A stretch of DNA of 64,000 nt, from the NCBI GenBank assembly GCA_021399445.1, contig JAJTUQ010000003.1, positions 2,852,001 through 2,916,000 on the forward strand. The letters are read 5' to 3'. Positions 44,811 through 55,701 of the stretch are shown one piece after another; the first letter of the stretch is position 1; every line of letters begins with the position of its first letter. Origin of the DNA: Xylogone sp. PMI_703 (taxonomy: Eukaryota; Ascomycota; Leotiomycetes). The notes under the pieces were generated by a model. That model searched no databases and was not told the DNA's origin. It worked only from the letters and a program-made list of their open reading frames with translations. The translations under genes and the position numbers were made by a program.

Positions 44811-47800
44811 TTATTTTGGCCCCTTCCCCTTCTTCTTTTTCTTCTTTTTCTGGTCCTCCTTTACTTCGGTTTCTTCCTCCCTTTCCTCTTTTACCGCTTC
44901 AAGGCCAACTTCGCTGTTGTTACTCCCTACTGCATCTGCATCTTCCTCCTTAGCTAGGTCAGTCATCTCAGATTGCTCAGCAGCCTGCTCATCAGTGGCG
45001 GCTTCTTTGTTTCGAACTGAGTCAGCTTGTCCATGAGTTTCCGCAGTATTGTGTAGCTCAGCTTTTTCCTCTGTAGCACCTCCATTAAGTTCATCGTGAA
45101 CACCTGCAGTTGATTTTTGGGTCTGAGGCTCAGTCACGGCCTCGACGGGTGTAGCCGATATCTTGCTCTCAGGTTCAGTCACAGTTCCGACAGGTACAGC
45201 TCTACCCTCGCCGGACTTACCTTGTGCGGAAATAATCTCGGGAGTAGCCAGTGTTTGCACAGCACTAAGGATCTCCCACGTAGCACTTCTATGGTCCTCA
45301 TGCAAGCTAGTCACTTCCTCACGTGTCCCATGAATATCGGCTTTTGATTCTTCGATGATCGACCTCATGGTGACGAGATTGTGAAGAAGGTCGTCATATA
45401 TGGTATCCTTGGACGACACTGTGGCAAAATGAGTTTGAAGGAGGTCATAAGTCTTTTGGAGGGCATCAAGGAGTTCCGGGCCCGGTATTGTTGCCAAAGA
45501 TTTAACTTGCTGTAACAGCGCTGCGTGTGATGCATGAGACTTGTTGGATTCATCGGTTGCGTCCTTGATTGAAGTCAAAACATATGTGTGGTTTTCAAGG
45601 GTGTCATTGATGGCTCTGAGTTGAGAATCCAGAGAGCCGCCATCTACACTTTTGTTGTCAGTGGCCGGAGCACTTCGAGTTTGATTCAATGTGTCAAATG
45701 CTGCAGCGTGAGACTCGTGGGCTTCATTTGAAGCATTGATGCCGTTCTTAACCTCGGCTAAATCTGCTGCATGAGAAGCGTGAGCATCGTTAGATCTCTC
45801 TACACCTTCCTTAATATCTTTCAATTCCTGGGAGCTATTTTGGATAGCTTCGGCACAATTATGTATAGCTGTTAAAATCTCGTCCGACATATCGCTTTCC
45901 TTGAGTTCGGCCAGTGACTGGGCATGAGAGGCCTGGGTATCACAGGATTCGCGAAGGACTGTCAAAATCTCTGCCGAGACGTCTGAGTTTTTGATATCGA
46001 GAAGCAAGTTGCTCTGCTCAGCTAGGACCTTGGCTTGGTTGTCCATAGCTGTAATGATTGTCTCAACCTTGGGCTGCAGGATGTCGACCACAGTTGTCGT
46101 CTCGGAAACAGTGGGAGAAGGCGATCTGGGAGTTGCCGAAACCTTGATGCCATCGAGTTTGGTGGAGTGGCTGTTGAGAGTAGTAATGATTTCGTCGACC
46201 TTGGAATCCATGGCCTCGAGCTTACCGTTATCCACGGGTATTCCCTGTTGAGGTGCCGCTGCGTGCTTGAGCGCCTCTAAAGCTGTAGTGTGAGTAGCGT
46301 GAGACTCGTTCAACCTTTCAAGGGCCGCCAATATCTCTATATTGTCAGCTGTAATGCCGTTTGACCTCCTAGCCCCCCTAATTTCCTCCAATACCTTATC
46401 ATGGGCGGCAAAAGATTCGTTTAGCTTCTCAAGCCCTTTTAAAACCTCCTCATTAGAACCTTGCGCAGCAGCATTTCCAACATCACGCGTAGCATAGGCT
46501 TCGTTAAGTTTCTCCAGAGCATTCTTAAGCTTCTGCAGACCGGACATGATTTCTTCGTTGCCGTTCGACTTGGTAGCACTCTTGATCTCGTTAAGGGATT
46601 CAGACTGGGCTGCATGCAGCTCACTGAGCTTCTCGAGAGCCGCAAGAATTTCGCCGTTAAGATCTGCGTTACCAGAGTTCTTGATGTCCTCCAAAGCTTC
46701 AGAGTGAGCAATGTGGAACTCGCTTAGCTTTTCGAAGGCAGACAAGATTTCCTCATTAACGCTGGAGTTCCTTATATCCTCCAGTAGTGCAGTATGAGAT
46801 GCGTGCGATTCTGTCAGTCTCTGAAGAGTTGCAAGGATCTCTTCGTTGATGTTGTGTTGACTAGCTTCAGAATGAGAAGGCGGAGAAGCTTGTAATCTCT
46901 CAATAGCACCTAATATATCCTGACCAACATTTTGTCTACTATCGTCCCTTAGCTCTTCTAAGATTACGGCATGAGAGGCATGTGAGTTATTGGACCTTTC
47001 CAAGGCCGCCAAGATCTGGTCGTTCGAGCCATGTGCGCTAGCACTCCTGATTTCTTCCAGCGCCGTAGCGTGGGATGTCTGGAATCTTTGCACCTTGTCA
47101 AGGGCAGCCATGAGTGTCGCTGTATCCTCCGCATCTGCGGCCATACTCTGGTCAATGCTCTCTCTTATTAGATCTAAACTGGTCGTTATTTCTTTCAATA
47201 ATTCTCGGGTTTCAGGGGACTCTTGAGATTTTCTCAATGACTGAAGTTCGGAGGAGATGGCGTCTAGTTTCGTAGAGTACTTCTCTAGTGAAGGACTTTG
47301 GCTATGCGCGGAAAGTGTTCTCTGAATGTCCTTGAGGTCCTGCCCCAGTTCTGGCCCCATGGCGCTGATGATGGCCCAAGAATCCGACTTCAGCTGATCT
47401 AGCTGTGCCTGCATCACTGACATGGAGGATCTCGTCTGTTCGGAGAAGGTTCTCAGCGTAGAAGCCAGATCGGTAGTTGGCGATAGGGCAGATCCAAGGC
47501 CCGCAATTCCTGAAACCACTTCAGTGAACCTGTCGTTGGTGATCTCCAGATCGTTGGTTAACTCTGAAAGTTTTCTAGCGTTGTCTTCCTGCTGCTGGGT
47601 AAGTAATTCCTTGAATCGCTCTAGTCCCATACTATGCCTGCGCACATCTCCAAAGCCGTTAGTCACGGGCTTGTAGTCCTCCTTATCGTCACCACCCAGC
47701 TTTGCTCTCTCTTCCTCTATTCCTGACTCCAGCCTGAGCAGCACACTCTCCACTCCGTCGCCTTTTCTCAGTAAAAGTTCGTGTTCGTAGACTGTCTCCA

Positions 47801-48074
47801 CCACCGGCTGGATAATGTCCAGCGCGCTCTTGATAGAAGGCTCAATGATCTTGGCTAGATGTTTTGCGATTGAGGCCTGAAACTCGTCGCTGCCGATGGC
47901 CCTCTCAATTGCGGTGCGCAAGAGGTCGGGATCGGGAGTAGGAGCAACGACGGGCTTGTCAGCCTTGCCAAAAGACCGGTTGCGTTTGAGATCAAAGCTT
48001 GTGCGCCAGCGCGTTGTCACCGGAGGGCGAGACTCGGCTCTCTTGGTAGACATGTTCTTTAAAATGTCCATCAA
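44811..48074 (-). CDS. Large repeat coiled-coil protein, function unknown
   Basis: Single exon. 1087 aa from ATG 48074, or 1080 aa from the ATG at 48053 (MSTKRAESRPPV), which I prefer by resemblance to other fungal starts. The basic, Ser-rich N-terminus is followed by a conserved-looking helical segment (AIERAIGSDEFQASIAKHLA, KIIEPSIKSALDIIQPVVE). From about residue 320 to 870 runs an array of 30-40-residue repeats with core EEILAALEKLNESHAxHxxxLEEIK. The tail is Glu/Ala/Thr-rich and ends in a poly-Lys run (KKKKKKGKGPK). No membrane segment or enzyme motif. I do not recognise a named family; a cytoskeletal, septal or eisosome scaffold is a guess from architecture only. Confidence 0.85.
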   Translation of the reverse strand: MMDILKNMSTKRAESRPPVTTRWRTSFDLKRNRSFGKADKPVVAPTPDPDLLRTAIERAIGSDEFQASIAKHLAKIIEPSIKSALDIIQPVVETVYEHELLLRKGDGVESVLLRLESGIEEERAKLGGDDKEDYKPVTNGFGDVRRHSMGLERFKELLTQQQEDNARKLSELTNDLEITNDRFTEVVSGIAGLGSALSPTTDLASTLRTFSEQTRSSMSVMQAQLDQLKSDSWAIISAMGPELGQDLKDIQRTLSAHSQSPSLEKYSTKLDAISSELQSLRKSQESPETRELLKEITTSLDLIRESIDQSMAADAEDTATLMAALDKVQRFQTSHATALEEIRSASAHGSNDQILAALERSNNSHASHAVILEELRDDSRQNVGQDILGAIERLQASPPSHSEASQHNINEEILATLQRLTESHASHTALLEDIRNSSVNEEILSAFEKLSEFHIAHSEALEDIKNSGNADLNGEILAALEKLSELHAAQSESLNEIKSATKSNGNEEIMSGLQKLKNALEKLNEAYATRDVGNAAAQGSNEEVLKGLEKLNESFAAHDKVLEEIRGARRSNGITADNIEILAALERLNESHATHTTALEALKHAAAPQQGIPVDNGKLEAMDSKVDEIITTLNSHSTKLDGIKVSATPRSPSPTVSETTTVVDILQPKVETIITAMDNQAKVLAEQSNLLLDIKNSDVSAEILTVLRESCDTQASHAQSLAELKESDMSDEILTAIHNCAEAIQNSSQELKDIKEGVERSNDAHASHAADLAEVKNGINASNEAHESHAAAFDTLNQTRSAPATDNKSVDGGSLDSQLRAINDTLENHTYVLTSIKDATDESNKSHASHAALLQQVKSLATIPGPELLDALQKTYDLLQTHFATVSSKDTIYDDLLHNLVTMRSIIEESKADIHGTREEVTSLHEDHRSATWEILSAVQTLATPEIISAQGKSGEGRAVPVGTVTEPESKISATPVEAVTEPQTQKSTAGVHDELNGGATEEKAELHNTAETHGQADSVRNKEAATDEQAAEQSEMTDLAKEEDADAVGSNNSEVGLEAVKEEREEETEVKEDQKKKKKKKGKGPK
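45420..47115 (-). repeat. Protein-coding tandem repeat array (about 13-15 degenerate units)
   Basis: Within the large coiled-coil gene, units of about 90-120 nt encode variants of (D/E)EIL.AL..L..SHA.H...LE.IK. Clear units include those encoding DQILAALERSNNSHASHAVI, EEILATLQRLTESHASHTAL, EILAALERLNESHATHTTAL and AEILTVLRESCDTQASHAQS. Units vary in length and sequence, so this is an old array and not recent slippage. Confidence 0.75.
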
Positions 48075-50518
48075 GAAGGAAGAAGGATTGATTGCATGTA
48101 AAAAGGAGCGCGAACAGAGAGGAAAAGGAGGGGAAAAGGCGGGCAGATGTATAATGAGGAAAATTTTACCCTACCTGCCATGTCATCGACACTCACCGTG
48201 CCCATCCGAGAAAACCAGCCACTATAATACGCAGCAAGCATAGCTCACATTTTTTCCCTCAGATGCCACTTCATGCGGTGAAGGAAAGGCGGGATGGTTG
48301 CATTGCTGGAGTGACGTGGATTCAGGAAAGCGCCAGTCACCGCGCAGCGTTCCAGATTAAGCTTCCGCTGGTGGTCCCGCCGCAGGGTCCGGTGCAGCAA
48401 GCGCCAGGAGCAGCGCGGTTGCGGTCACATGACCCCGGCCACTCAGCGCCTGAGCTGACAGCGGAGTCACTGCACGTTGGGCTCCAGCTTCCTGGTAGGA
48501 AAGTGGGTTTCTCTTTGTCAGGCTACTGTACCGGCGCGCTGGTGATCGCGGGTTGATCTGGAGGGCATGAAAGGGTATCAATCAGTCAATCGATGCTTTG
48601 CTGCTCAGGCTCGAGCTCTTGGCCACTGGCCACGTCGACAGCGCCCGAACCAGGGCCGTGGTCGAACGCTCATCGTTGGCAATCCGTCGTCCGCACGAGT
48701 CCATTCCCCCATCTCGATGGTTGCCAGAGGCTCCAATGGGGACCAGAACGTTTGCCCATCTGCAGCAGATGAACGCGAAAAGCAGAGAATCATGCAAGTC
48801 AAACCTCAGGTGCACGCATCCAATTTGAAGACGCGAACTGTCGAAGATTCGTAAGGCTGAAATCAATGGCCAAAGAAGTTTCTGGCTCGGCCAGTCAGGA
48901 GACATTGCTGCCCTCGCCCCAGGCAAGGCGGCGCCCAAGGCTCGGAGGGCTGGCAGGTTGGGTGTGAATTTTCCATCCAGCCTTCAGCATCAGCAGCAGC
49001 TGGACAGTAGCAGTACCATACCAACATCAGCAGTGGGATGGTCGCAGTACATTGGCCTGGCAGGACATGACATGAGCATGGAGGACTGCTGGGGTTTACT
49101 GCTCGGATTGCTCTTCTAGGAATCTAACGGGCATCACCAGGTCGAATGCTCTCAGCAGAAGAATATCCCGCAGCAGTATTGCAATTTGCAAGACAACAGA
49201 TTCTAACTCTGTGGCCTCCCGCTCTCTCCCCTCTCAAACTGACGTAATTAACAAACAGCTTCCAAGCGGCTCGTGAAACACCTTCTAGCCTTCATCTTCC
49301 TCACCGTCCTTTCATAAAATTATTAGCTTGCATAAAAAAGGAAGTAACAAACGCTCAGGGGATACAGCATTCCTACCCAATCACTGGCCTCCGAGAGCTA
49401 CCCAACCAGAGATGGTTTAGTCCCGAACACGCTACAGCTATTTGTTGTTTGGTGCAGGACGTGGTGGGTTCTGTTTGGTTGCGCATCTACCACTGCGGCG
49501 AGAAGAGAGGGGAGGGGCCGTCGCGCGGGGCAAAAACGTGGAAGCTTCCTCGGCTTCTGGTGACAGAAATGAAGATGCTCCATCGTCGGGATGATTTGCG
49601 ACCAGTCAAATCTAGGGCGGGGTGGATGCTCCGTAGCGCTGGGAATTCTTCTAAAATAGGAAGTCATTTCATCACATGTGCTGTGAATTGATTAATTGAG
49701 TCATCTGTCACTTTCGCTGTAACTCGGCTCATTATTGTCGGGAGAATCGGCAAAAGTGAGCTCTCAAGTTTTCACTGACTCAGCTGTTAGGAACCCATAA
49801 CTGGCGAAATAGCCACCTTAAATTACATCTAATTATAACTACAATACTAGAAGAGATGTCGAGTCATGTACACTTGATCCAATTAGCGTCTTGTAGTATT
49901 TTGTATCAATAGCCATGTAGGCATCATATCTAAAAACGAACAATCAAAACCTCAGAAGTTGATGACTCATTATTCACCTATTTACCAACCAACACATCCT
50001 CTCAGCAGGAAGCCGAAACGGCTGCGGTTATGACTGAAGGTATATGATTGGTTTAACAACACCTTTTTTGTGAAGTTAAAGGAACTAAATGAGAATCGAC
50101 GTCCTATAAACCTACTATCTGTGCTTCCGTTTTGACATTAAGTTTGCTTTTATTAGCTACGTTACGAGAAACTTGGTTTTCTAGCTCAAGACGATATCAA
50201 ATCTAGACGCCAGTAAGTAGATGTAATATGTTATCCTCGGCCTATGAAAATGGAAGCTAGTATTGGCATAATTTGAGGGTTTCACGTACGTTGGGCGATT
50301 TATTGCGGAACTGCGCTTAGGGAAATCCTACTTTACTTTCATTTCATTCGGCTCTGAAGATTTAACTTTTATGACTGTTTCCGCAGCAATACAGTAGCTC
50401 AAAGAGGCATTTAGAAAGCAGCAAGAGCTTGTTATCTATATTCTACCATCATTCGCTAAAAGGCATAAAATATACCGCTATGGAATATATTATCTAACTA
50501 ACACACCATAATTTTAAT
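48075..50518. other. Intergenic region
   Basis: 2.44 kb between tandem minus-strand genes. GC-richer 48250-49600 holds many short frames on both strands, none recognisable; 49690-50518 is AT-rich. No element seen. Confidence 0.45.
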
Positions 50519-51988
50519 TTACATAAGCAATACAGCAACGAGACCAGCAATGATGGTCACATATAGAGAGTTAACGCTCATAGAGTTAGCGCTGGATGGC
50601 TTCGAATGGGTGCTGCTAGCAGCTGAGCCGGTACTGGTGCCACTCGGAGTGCCTGATGGACTGGCGGTGCTCGAGGGGAGAGTAACGGATCCACCAACAT
50701 TGTTGTCCGCGAGTTGGTCGTACGGGTAAACATTGGTGTAGTTATAGGTTCCATTTGATTTGCCCCAGGTCTTCACGATGGAATCAAGAACACCCAAGCC
50801 GCTTGCGCACTTTGCAACGGTGTTAGGTGTAGGCCAGAAACCAGCGATGTACTCAAACTGGGAAACTGCACCGGGGTAGGAAGCGTTGAAATAAAGGTTG
50901 GTGGTATCAACAGCCGCATTGGTATAGCCGGTTTTGTTGGCAACCAGTTCCAGGACATTGGCATTGCAGTCCCAGCGGCCAAGAGATGGAAGGCCCCAGT
51001 TGACTGAGACGGTGGAGATGGTGGAGTAATGGTTGTAGAAGGTGGAATCAGTGGTACCCTTTAACTTGTCTGGGATGGCCCCACCGAGAAGGACGGTGAA
51101 GATGTTGTTGTGGTTGGTGTAGGTCTCATCCTCGTCAAAGGTAAGGATGATGAGGGTATTGTTTATGAAGTAAGTGTTGTTTAGTAGAGGACCAAGGAAG
51201 TTGCGTGCCCAGTTACCAGCGAAGGTAACATCTTTGTCATGACCATCGTTGGTCATATTAGGGGTGATGAATGACCACTGGGGGAGCTTCTGGGCCTTGA
51301 GATCCGCTTGAAAGGATGTAAAGTTTTTGATGAGACCGAGGCGAGTAGCATTGCTTGTGACCGAGTCGTAAAGAATGAGAGGATTGTGTTTGCGGACGTA
51401 TCGGTTAGCATAGTTCTCCTGGTTGGAGAAGTTGAAGCCTTGGAATCCAGCATACGGCATTCCTTCCTGATATTCACCCCAGGTAATACCTTTGGTGTCG
51501 AGGAGATCCACAACAGTGGATATATTAGCGGGGATTCGGTTGAAGTTGTCATTATCCATGCCAAAATTATCACCGCCGACCACGGCACAGTAGTTTGGCT
51601 CAGAGGGATGTGTGGTAGCAAAGTAGTTGCTTAGGGTAATTCCTTGAGAAGCCAAGAACTTGAGATTGGGGTCGGCAGCAGCCTTGTCATAGTCCTGGGA
51701 GAAGGGTGTTAGCAAATGTTGCAAATTGCGTTTGGATTAGATATGTAATAGTGTACTTACGACATTCTCGAGCCAGATCTGGATGATACGGTCGAAGGCA
51801 GCGCCCTTAACGTTGGAAACCGGGGAGAGTGGAGTAACTGTGGCCGCAGTGGTTTCAATCGCTGTTAAGGTGGGCTCAATGGTTGATTCTGGAGGAGCAG
51901 AGGCATAAGATGCCAATGTTCCTTGAGCCAAAACCCGAGCGCCGGCACCAATGAGTGCCAATGTCGAAATAGTTGAGGTGTACATCAT
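50519..51988 (-). CDS. Secreted, GPI-anchored acid phosphatase (phosphoesterase family)
   Basis: Extracellular phosphate scavenging enzyme of the fungal acid phosphatase / phosphoesterase family (PF04185-like). Exons 51988-51761 and 51694-50519; 66-nt intron GTAAGT...CCCAG; 467 aa. Signal peptide at 1-22 (MMYTSTISTLALIGAGARVL). IIQIWLENVDYDKAAADP, FATTHPSEPNYCAVVGGDNF, ITPNMTNDGHD and LIILTFDEDETYTNHNN are the metal and active-site segments. Several N-glycosylation sequons are present. The end is a Ser/Thr/Pro-rich linker plus a hydrophobic tail (SLYVTIIAGLVAVLLM), typical for a GPI signal. Upstream CACGTG sites suggest phosphate control. Confidence 0.93.
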
Positions 51989-52135
51989 GATTAATTCTCG
52001 ACTAGACCACTACGAAAGGGAGGGCACACAGGCCAATTGATCCCAGAAAATGATTAGAGTGAAAGTGCAGGAGAAGTAGCAGAGAAATAGCCTTCACCTG
52101 GAGCAGAGAAGTAGATCAAGGATTAGGAGACTACG

Positions 52136-52147
52136 TTCCTTTATATA
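52136..52147 (-). promoter_or_regulatory. TATA box of acid phosphatase
   Basis: On the minus strand the sequence reads TTATATAAAGGA, about 150 nt upstream of the ATG at 51988. Confidence 0.5.
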
Positions 52148-52497
52148 ACTTCCGCATGAGGCAGGCGTATACTCCTTTAGCTCTCAGCATTTACAGACGG
52201 AGAGAATGTCAAATCCCTGAAAGCCAATTGGGCCAGGAAAGGTCCGACGGCAGGAACCAGGACAAATTGGTTGTCGCATCTCTTATTGAATTAGCACGAG
52301 AAGAGTGCCTGGAGTTTACCATGGCCCTGGTCAGTGACGGAAAGGCGCAGTGAGGGGTAGCACTGAGAACCTAGTAAGTAACTAGAGCTGCCTTTGGTTA
52401 TGATGCAGCGAGCTCCGGTAGGATCTTGTCTCAAGATACGCCGACTGATGGGAGAAGGCATGCATATTCAGCAACGCAAGAGAAGAGCAGCTATCCC

Positions 52498-53237
52498 ACG
52501 TGCAGGATCCGCATCCATCAATCGAGAAGGCTAGCCCTTGTGGTGTCAGAAGAGAGCCCATGGCTGTTTAGTGTTTAGTGTTTAGTATTTGCGGACATGG
52601 TGGGGACAGCCCGGCGCGGCAAAGCTTCTCTGGTTCCAGAAAGAAGCAATCAAGACGAGTCTCAACGTCGAATAGATGTTGCAGTAGGCTACACGTGGGG
52701 TACAAGAGTCAATGTACCTCAGGAGCACCTCATGGTTTCCGGGACGGAGAGTCCGTCTGCCCTGGCTGTGGCCTTGGGAGGATTTAGGCGGGTGCAGTTG
52801 TTGGTCGTATGCTGTGTTTGGTGATGCATGGAGTCGAGACGATGTCATGCCTGTTGAGGGACCGCGGAGCCCCGAACTAAACTGGCTGGGGGCAATGTTC
52901 ACGCTGTCAGCCCGCTGTGGCGTACATCACCCTCGGCCTGCATCCTCCGAATAAAGCCCTGAAAGCCCTGAAAGCCCGCTGTCCGGATTGACCAGCACCA
53001 ACCCGCTCTAGGCCAGGGACATTGCCCAATCCCAGCGTGCACGATGCTAATCCGTTGGCTCTGAGTGCATAACAACCTCCGATGATGGACAGAAGATGGC
53101 CAGACACTGAGCAGTCAATTGCGCTGACCAGCTGGTGATGGCTTTCCCCGAACATGCGATTGGCGACAGGAGCGGTGCTGCACGCTCACACGACAGAGCA
53201 CGCTGATCGACCCTTTGCCCTTTACCCGCTGCACGTG
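52498..53237. promoter_or_regulatory. Cluster of three CACGTG motifs
   Basis: CACGTG at 52498-52503, 52692-52697 (followed by GGG) and 53232-53237. CACGTG(G/T) is the core bound by Pho4/NUC-1-type bHLH activators of phosphate genes; the position upstream of a phosphatase fits. CACGTG can serve other bHLH factors too. Confidence 0.4.
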
Positions 53238-53700
53238 CCAAGGATGCTTGCTGTCTCTAAGCTTTGGTCAAGCCTCATGGACTCCGGCCAAAAGCCCAAT
53301 GGCCGCTGCGGGATTTCTAATGCAAACCCGCGTAGGAGCACCAAGCCTGGCGTGCTGCCCCCTCCCTCTGAATTTAGCGCCCTGCTCCCTGATCCATGGC
53401 CCACTGGGGGGCCTGACGCTGTGGCGCACCCCTCCTTAGGTTTGTTGGTTGGGGCAACTCAATGCAATCTTGCTGTGCTCCTCCGGTTCTAGACATGCAT
53501 GCCTTTGCTTTGCGGGAGAAATCCTGTCTACAAGCAGCTCAGTGACGCACCCATTGATGGTTGACACTGTGTCTATGAAGTTAAAGCTCTAATTGTAGCT
53601 TATTGGAAGCTCAGACGGATATCTAACAATGAAATCTCTCTGAAATAGCATCACGGTTATAGACGTGATCAGCAGTTACACAATACAACACAAGATATGG

Positions 53701-55701
53701 CTACACATTACACAACGCTAGATTGGCTGCAGGAATGGTCCAGTCTTTCATAAGATCGTTCCTCATTTGGATCTGCATTAGCAGTCCTGCCTCCATGTGC
53801 CACGCAATATGACAATGGAATGGCCAGAGCCCTGGATTGTCGGCTCTGAACCGTATCATTGCCCACCCGTAGGCATCCAAGGTCAATGTGTCTCGACGCA
53901 ATGGGTTGTCAGTGTTGAGATTGTCCGGATACCCACTCCAGTCGTACGCTCCATGTGCTGAGTCTGCTACAATATAGAAGTGTTGCCCATGAAGGTGGAA
54001 AGGGTGAGCTCCCTCGTCGAGGTTGTTCACGAGCAGGTCTACCACTGCAACATTCGGAATGTTAAGGACATACTGCTCCTGTCCAAAGGCAGTATTGGCG
54101 CCGGCAATATTGAGAGTCTTATTTGAAGCGTGGAGACCGTCAACCGCTTGGTGGAGAGTGGGCACCGTTGCAGGAACCCAAGTGGTATCGTTGATATAGG
54201 CACGATCAAGGGCATAGGCTTCGATGTGGAAAGCCACGTTGATCTGGTAGGCAACGTTTGCTGGTGGTGCTTGCTCTACGACAGTGGGGACCATAAGAGT
54301 TGAATTCAGATCTATGCACGCCACATCCAAGCCATCGCTCCAGTCCACTGATTCGGTGGGAGCATCGGTGCTATTGACATATGTGATTAGAGCTCTGACA
54401 TTGGGATCAAGCACTGGATTACTGAAGGTAAAGCAGAACTCGTTCATCTGTGCTCTGAGCCAGTAGTTTGTAGCTGTTTGGTTAGCGTTGAGGATAACAG
54501 AGTACCGTTGTGCGATGTGTATCTCGAATCTGTGCACTTCGACTGGATCCACGATTGTTGCATCGGCTTCAATAACTGAGAGTGTATGGTTGTCAATTGA
54601 CACTTGAAATTCCGCAAATGCGCCAGCATTAATAAACCGTAGGCGATATCTTTTCCCCTGAGTCACTGCAAAGGTAGCCCTAGCTGAGCCATCGTGACAC
54701 TCATATCCGCTGTTAGGACCATATCCAGAACAGTCAAAACTAAACATGTCAGTCTCAATCGGACTGAAATTCCTAACTACTTACTAATTTGTCCCTTGGA
54801 TCAGTCCAGTATCCGGCGTAGGCTCACTGTTCTCATTTTCAGGGGCAAGGTAAGCCGGTAACAACGTAGCGCTCAAATCATGGTACCAGTCCTGGAGGAA
54901 GACTATCTGATCAAAATCGTAGAGTTTCCGAGTTTCAGCTTCTTCGGGAGCATGGACAATAAGAGGACCAGCTATTCCATCAATATATTGGGAGGAATAG
55001 TGTGAGTGATACCAATATGTGCCATACTGGTTCTCGATGGTGAAACTGTAGAGAAAACTTCGGCCTGGCGGAATTGGACACTGGGTGACCCCAGTGGATC
55101 CATCCATCCAGTTAGTTCCATTTTGAAAGATACCATGCCAATGCAGTGTGGTACCGTTTGTTAATTCATTCGTCACATTCACCAAAAGTCTATCTCCTCG
55201 GTTGGCTCGAATAACAGGTCCAGGAAATTGTCCGTTTATGAGGAGCATTGTTCTAGTGACGCCTTTCAAAAGTTAACTAAAGCTCTACAGGAAACCACTC
55301 ATCAGCTACCTACCATCTGGAGCAGCCTGGACTTCGGTAATTGTAAAGTTATATACTCTTGTCGTCGGCGGTGCGTTTATATCCCAGCTCATATCCAGGC
55401 CATAATCGGCAACACTTCGTCTTAGGGACGAAAAGGCTAAAGTAGCGTTGGCCGGTAGGGAGGGCGAGGGACGAGGTGAAGGCGTTGAATCAGGGCTTTG
55501 GCCTGATGGTAACGATGACACTGAAGAATGGTGATTCTTGAGTCCCAGTCCTAATCCTAAACCCAAGCCCAACGCAATAACAACAAAAATTATAGTACCA
55601 CCCGTTATGAGAATAAACCGTTTGGATTTGCCAGCAGGCGCTGCTGAAGCTGCTTTAGGCTCCCCTGCCTTTTTAGCACCATCTGTAGCAGGCGTTGACA
55701 T
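53701..55701 (-). CDS. Membrane-anchored laccase-like multicopper oxidase
   Basis: Oxidises phenols or metal ions with O2 reduced to water. Exons 55701-55314, 55262-54785, 54739-53701; introns 51 and 45 nt; 634 aa. Cytosolic-looking Lys/Ala/Pro-rich tail (1-27), then one membrane helix at about 29-54 with a Gly-Leu repeat, then a Ser/Pro stem. Copper motifs are complete: HWHG at 170-173, WYHSHYSSQ around 213-221, HPFHLHG at 534-540, HCHIAWHMEAGLL at 597-609. The axial position after the last motif is Leu, as in many fungal laccases. About ten N-glycosylation sequons lie in the oxidase part. Fet3-type ferroxidases have a C-terminal anchor and an FTR1 neighbour; neither is present, so laccase is the better call. 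Pigment synthesis is possible. Confidence 0.92.

Larger units (their letters stand above)
51989..53700. other. Intergenic, acid phosphatase promoter
   Basis: 1.7 kb. Contains a minus-strand TATA box, three CACGTG hexamers (52498, 52692, 53232), and two minor tandem repeats: GTTTAGT units at 52565-52586 and three CCCTGAAAG-type units at 52953-52978. The GC-richer part has short frames that I do not believe. Confidence 0.5.

Noticed and set aside
48250..49700. Several 60-118-codon frames on both strands
   Set aside because: They overlap each other in a GC-richer spacer, show no domain or splice logic, and are expected by chance there.
52565..52978. Short tandem repeats (GTTTAGT units; CCCTGAAAG units) as telomere-like or CRISPR-like arrays
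   Set aside because: Only about three units each, with no spacers, and the sequence is not the TTAGGG telomere repeat.
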